From: Akkermansiaceae bacterium UBA6138
Lineage (GTDB): Bacteria; Verrucomicrobiota; Verrucomicrobiia; Verrucomicrobiales; DEV007
Length of the DNA stretch: 8,779 nt
Assembly: GCA_002422425.1 (NCBI GenBank)
Contig: DIVG01000089.1
Span: forward strand, 38,242-47,020
Direction: 5' to 3'
Shown: positions 5,819-8,779 of the stretch, piece after piece
How the letters are laid out: every line of letters starts with the position of its first letter
Numbering within the stretch: the stretch's first letter is position 1
The notes under the pieces: model-generated
What the model was told of the DNA's origin: nothing
Database searches by the model: none
Seen by the model: only the letters and a program-made list of their open reading frames with translations
Position numbers and translations under genes: made by a program

Positions 5819-7276
5819 ATGCTTTTCCCACGTTTCCCATTCGCCGTGCTGGGCCTGCTCTTGATTACATCGTTTCTCCCGGCGGTGGAGGAAACAGCGA
5901 AAAAGGCAGAGGCGAAACCGGGGAAAAGGCCGCACGTCATCCTCGTCATGACCGACGACCAGGGCTGGGGCGACATCGGTTACAACGGGCACCCCTATCT
6001 CAAGACGCCGAACCTCGACGCGGCGGCGGCGGCAGGACTGCGCTTTGACCGCTTTTACGCCGCCGCTCCCTCATGCTCCCCGACCCGTGCGAGCGTGCTG
6101 ACGGGACGACATCCGAATCGCATGGGGGTCTTCAGCTGGGGGCGCCCGATCCGCCCGCAGGAGACCACCCTCGCCGAAGTGCTGAGGCGCGAAGGCTACG
6201 TCACCGGCCATTTCGGCAAGTGGCATCTCGGCTCGATCCGGGCCGACAGCCCCGTCAACCCGGGCGCGAACGGTTTCGACCGCTGGGTCAGCGCGACCAA
6301 TTTCTACGACTTCAACCCCGAGATGAGCGATCAGGGAAAGGTGCTCAAACTGCGGGGCGAAGGCAGCGCCCTGACGATGGATCTGGCCCTCGACTGGATC
6401 CGCGAAAAAGCGACAGGCGAGGCCCCGCTCTTTGCCGTGATCTGGTTCGCGGCACCCCATTTGCCCCACCACGCAACCCCCGAAGACGCCGCCCTCTATC
6501 AGGACCGGCCGAAAAAGGAGCGCGAATTTCTCGGTGAAATCACCGCCGTCGATCGCGCCTTTGGCCGGCTCCGCGCCGAGCTCTTTACCCTCGGGATGCG
6601 CGACGATACGATACTCTGGTTTAAGAGTGACAACGGCGGCCTTCCCGTCGGCGAATCGGCCGACAACCGCGGCGGAAAACATGCCATCTACGAAGGCGGT
6701 CTCCGCGTCCCCTCTTTCATCGAATGGCCAGCCGGGATCCCCTCGCCGCGCGTCACTCCGGTGCGTGCCTGCACCACCGACATTTTCCCCACCATCCTCG
6801 ACCTCGTCGGCGCGTCCAATCCGGAAGTGAAAGTCCTCGACGGCATCAGTCTCGTGCCCCTGCTGCGCGGAGAGATGGACGTCCGGCCCGTCCCCCTCGG
6901 CTTCTGGAACGCGGGGATCCCGGGGCAATTCACCAATCCCGCCGGAGTCGTCACAAAGGTGCTTCCGACGATCGAAAACTGGAGCGACAACAAGGTTGAG
7001 CGCGTCACCCGCCGCGTCGAAAAAATCCCCAGACAGACCTTCCCTGCGGAGGTTTACACGGGCCACGCCGCCTGGATCTCGGGCGATTGGAAACTGCACC
7101 GCCTTTCCCCCACCGACGGACAAAATTTGCGATGGATGCTTTTCAATCTTGCCAACGATCCCCGGGAAAAAAACGATCTCGCGAAAAAATATCCCGAGAT
7201 CGTCGCGGAACTCCGGAGCGGCATGGAGAAATGGCTCGCGAGCGTCACCGCCAGCCTCAAAGGGGCGGATTACTGA
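5819..7276 (+). CDS. Secreted formylglycine-dependent sulfatase
   Basis: This enzyme hydrolyses sulfate esters, probably on polysaccharides or other organosulfates, outside the cytoplasm. The 485 residues begin with a signal peptide (hydrophobic 8-20, likely cleavage after LPA at about residue 22). Sulfatase landmarks are metal-binding Asp46/Asp47 in VMTDDQGWGDIG; CSPTR at 86-90, where Cys86 is converted to formylglycine; ASVLTGRHP (91-99); GKWHLGS (133-139) with Lys134 and His136; APHLPHH with His214; FKSDNGG (268-274) with Asp271/Asn272 as metal ligands; and GGKH with Lys287. The full catalytic set is present and the C-terminal LFNLANDPREKNDLA block is intact, so it should be active once a formylglycine-generating enzyme acts on it; none is in the window. 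The substrate cannot be read from sequence. It is divergent from the arsR-pst operon and tail-to-tail with the propeller gene. ATG 5819 gives a good signal peptide; no Shine-Dalgarno is seen. Confidence 0.95.
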   Translation: MLFPRFPFAVLGLLLITSFLPAVEETAKKAEAKPGKRPHVILVMTDDQGWGDIGYNGHPYLKTPNLDAAAAAGLRFDRFYAAAPSCSPTRASVLTGRHPNRMGVFSWGRPIRPQETTLAEVLRREGYVTGHFGKWHLGSIRADSPVNPGANGFDRWVSATNFYDFNPEMSDQGKVLKLRGEGSALTMDLALDWIREKATGEAPLFAVIWFAAPHLPHHATPEDAALYQDRPKKEREFLGEITAVDRAFGRLRAELFTLGMRDDTILWFKSDNGGLPVGESADNRGGKHAIYEGGLRVPSFIEWPAGIPSPRVTPVRACTTDIFPTILDLVGASNPEVKVLDGISLVPLLRGEMDVRPVPLGFWNAGIPGQFTNPAGVVTKVLPTIENWSDNKVERVTRRVEKIPRQTFPAEVYTGHAAWISGDWKLHRLSPTDGQNLRWMLFNLANDPREKNDLAKKYPEIVAELRSGMEKWLASVTASLKGADY

Positions 7277-8514
7277 GACGCGGGGGTCTCCCCCGGCGCG
7301 GCGACCACCGCAACACTGGCGAGATCGCCGGCGGCATTGCGGCAGTAGATGCGACCATTCGCCAGCACCGGCGAAGTCCAGCATTTCCCCTCGAGAATCT
7401 TCTGGGAATGGCGCGGTTTGTAGCCCGCCGGGTCGGCGTCGAAGAGAGTGAGTGTCTCATTATCGAAAACGATCACCGTGTTCCCCGCCGCCATGACCCC
7501 GCCGCTGCCGAAGCCGGGCACGGTCCATTTGATTTCTCCGGTGCGCGCGTCGGCGCACATCAGTTCGGTGGGTCGGTGGGTCGTGCCGTGCAGGGAATAG
7601 AGATAATCGCCGAGGAGCACACCGGGATTAAAATACCACTTCATGTCCTTCTGCTCCCAGATCATCTCGACGCCGCTGCCGTCTGCTTTCGGCTCGATCA
7701 TGGCCGCGCCCGAGGCCGATGAGACGACGATGCGTTTGCCGATGACAATGGGATCGGCCGCGTTGACATCCCGACTCGTTTTTAAGGGATGTTCCGAGGC
7801 AGCCTCGCCCGTCGCGGGATTAAACGCAATGAGCCCTTTCGCGGAAAAGAGGAGCATGCCCGCCTTTTCGCCTCCGGCCGGATAAGGCACCACCGTGGCG
7901 TAACCCGAGGTCTCGGTCGAGGGCATCCAGAGCGTCTTGCCCGTCTCGCGATCAAGGGCGAGACCGCCGCGCCCGACATTGAGTAGCAGCCTGTCCCCAT
8001 CGACAAAAACCGAGCCGGAAAAACTCCACTCGGGCAGCTCAAATCCGTGATCCTTGATCAGATCGCGACTCCAGATCACCTTTCCCGTTTCGAGATCGAG
8101 ACGAAAAGCATGGCCCTTTTTACTGAGGGTGTAAACCGAACCCTCGTGAATCGTCGGGGTGCCGCCCGGCCCGCCCTCGTAGTAGCGCGGGTCGAGCGCG
8201 CAGGGGTAGGAATGCTCCCAGAGGACCTCGCCCGTTCCCGCATCGAGGCACCAGATCGTGTCGGTCTCGACCTCGCCGATCTTGCGGTTGCCCATCGTGA
8301 GGACACGCTCGCCCGCGACCGAGACCGTGGCAAAGCCGATCCCGACAGCCGCTTTCCATTTCACCGGCAGCACTTCGGGCAGTTGCGCGGGGATCGTCTC
8401 TTTGGAAATGCCATTGTAGTCCGGCCCCCGCCAGTTCGGCCAATCCGCCGCCCCGGCCATGCACCCGGAAAAAGAAACGAGAGCGGACAACACACAGAGA
8501 GACGGCAGCTTCAT
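7270..8514 (-). CDS. Secreted PQQ-type (PQQ_2/BamB-like) beta-propeller protein
   Basis: This is a 414-residue exported protein of the PQQ-like beta-propeller class. The N-terminus (MKL, hydrophobic 6-16) is a signal peptide; Cys18 in SFSGC could be a lipidation site, or cleavage may follow AGAA at residue 23. The mature protein begins DWPNWRGP (24-31), a hallmark of these proteins in Planctomycetes and Verrucomicrobia. Blade signatures recur: LDAGTGEVLWE (90-100), LDLETGKVIWS (139-149), LDRETGKTLW (187-196), FNPATGE (231-237) and ADARTGEIKW (321-330). I see no dehydrogenase-specific residues such as a vicinal disulfide or haem motif, so a structural, binding or scaffold role is as likely as catalysis. 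An alternative ATG at 8523 adds three residues; longer upstream extension lacks a signal-like start. It is convergent with the sulfatase, overlapping by 7 nt at the 3' ends. GC is locally lower than in the pst genes. Confidence 0.88.
   Translation of the reverse strand: MKLPSLCVLSALVSFSGCMAGAADWPNWRGPDYNGISKETIPAQLPEVLPVKWKAAVGIGFATVSVAGERVLTMGNRKIGEVETDTIWCLDAGTGEVLWEHSYPCALDPRYYEGGPGGTPTIHEGSVYTLSKKGHAFRLDLETGKVIWSRDLIKDHGFELPEWSFSGSVFVDGDRLLLNVGRGGLALDRETGKTLWMPSTETSGYATVVPYPAGGEKAGMLLFSAKGLIAFNPATGEAASEHPLKTSRDVNAADPIVIGKRIVVSSASGAAMIEPKADGSGVEMIWEQKDMKWYFNPGVLLGDYLYSLHGTTHRPTELMCADARTGEIKWTVPGFGSGGVMAAGNTVIVFDNETLTLFDADPAGYKPRHSQKILEGKCWTSPVLANGRIYCRNAAGDLASVAVVAAPGETPASQ
7281..7295. terminator. 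GC-only hairpin just past sulfatase stop (possible 3'-end structure)
   Basis: CGGGGG-TCT-CCCCCG is a perfect 6-bp stem with a 3-nt loop, starting 5 nt after the sulfatase TGA and lying inside the last codons of the convergent propeller gene. There is no T-run on either side, so it is not a classical intrinsic terminator. It might still protect or end the sulfatase transcript. Confidence 0.3.
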
Positions 8515-8693
8515 CGTTAGCATAGACACAAATCTCGCCGCGAATGCAGCGGAGGCAATCTGCCGGATCGCGTGACGAAGGCTGAATCGACCTTGCAGTG
8601 AAGACCCGAACTCAAAGATGGAGAGCAGTCGTTTGCCGACTTGAAGAATTCGCGCATTCGTGCGACCGTGCTGCACGAAGTCTTCGCACCCGA
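8515..8693. promoter_or_regulatory. Divergent intergenic region between propeller and antitoxin genes
   Basis: This 179-nt spacer must hold both promoters, though I find no strong -35/-10 pair. Next to the antitoxin start lie two inverted repeats: TTCGTGC (8657-8663) with GCACGAA (8673-8679), and CGAAG-T-CTTCG (8676-8686), which ends 7 nt before ATG 8694. Ribbon-helix-helix antitoxins usually bind palindromes at this position to autoregulate, so these are candidate operators. Confidence 0.4.
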
Positions 8694-8779
8694 ATGAATG
8701 TCACCTTAAAACTCCCCGATGAAGTAATTCGCGAGGCCCGCCACCTTGCCATCGATGAGAACACTTCCCTCTCGGCTCT
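8694..8779 (+). CDS. VapB-like ribbon-helix-helix antitoxin, N-terminal part only
   Basis: The reading frame from ATG 8694 gives 28 complete codons and is cut by the window edge. The visible start MNVTLKLPDEVIREAR followed by LAIDENTSLSA matches the N-terminal pattern of small RHH antitoxins of type II toxin-antitoxin pairs (a beta-strand of alternating hydrophobics with 'LKLPDEV', then helix 1 and the 'TSLSAL' turn to helix 2). The strand binds DNA as a dimer. If the family holds, a PIN-domain ribonuclease toxin gene should follow directly downstream, outside the window. No Shine-Dalgarno precedes it; palindromes just upstream fit autoregulation. A solitary RHH regulator is the alternative. 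Confidence 0.6.
   Translation, partial: MNVTLKLPDEVIREARHLAIDENTSLSA

Noticed and set aside
6071..7384. Long open frame (437 codons) on the minus strand opposite the sulfatase
   Set aside because: The sulfatase on the plus strand has a complete set of catalytic motifs. The antisense frame has no recognisable domain and low-complexity Gly/Ala/Asp/Arg composition, as expected from GC-rich codons read backwards.
8524..8676. Upstream extension of the propeller protein
   Set aside because: The added residues do not resemble an export signal, whereas ATG 8514 (or 8523) is followed directly by a signal peptide and the DWPNWRGP mature start.

Overview
The window looks like the chromosome of a moderately to highly GC-rich, free-living Gram-negative bacterium. 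My best guess is Verrucomicrobiota or the related Planctomycetota. The guess rests on a secreted formylglycine sulfatase beside a secreted PQQ-type beta-propeller protein with the 'DWPNWRGP' N-terminus common in those phyla, and on start codons that almost all lack a Shine-Dalgarno sequence. It is inference; no rRNA or marker gene is present.

Layout: (1) Positions 1-144 hold no supported gene, only short repeats before the first ORF. (2) 145-1922, plus strand: a tightly coupled pair, an OLD/ABC-like AAA ATPase followed by a small DUF4276/TOPRIM-like protein. The ATPase is visibly less GC-rich than parts of the pst genes. The pairing resembles ATPase-plus-TOPRIM anti-phage modules such as PARIS and AbiL, and is a candidate defence cassette. 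(3) 1945-5605, minus strand: a five-gene operon, arsR-type regulator > pstS > pstC > pstA > pstB, encoding a complete high-affinity phosphate ABC transporter. Most junctions overlap (4, 20 and 4 nt), so the regulator and transporter are very likely co-transcribed and partly translationally coupled. A promoter with a palindromic operator lying between its -35 and -10 boxes sits just before the regulator. (4) 5819-7276, plus strand: an exported sulfatase. (5) 7270-8514, minus strand: an exported PQQ-repeat beta-propeller protein, whose 3' end overlaps that of the sulfatase by 7 nt. (6) 8694 to the right edge, plus strand: the start of a small VapB-like antitoxin gene, cut by the window end.

How the parts work together: the centre is phosphate uptake controlled by an ArsR/SmtB-type repressor rather than an evident Pho box. 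The regulator has a C-terminal Cys-Cys pair, and PstB carries an unusual N-terminal Cys-x-x-Cys-x-Cys cluster. The simplest hypothesis is arsenic-responsive (or other thiol/metal-responsive) induction of phosphate import, to keep phosphate uptake ahead of arsenate. No arsenate reductase, arsenite efflux pump, phoU or phoBR is visible here, so this link is inferred. The sulfatase and propeller protein are probably unrelated to it and fit a lifestyle of degrading sulfated polymers. The ATPase/TOPRIM pair on one side and the antitoxin on the other suggest that accessory genes flank a metabolic core.
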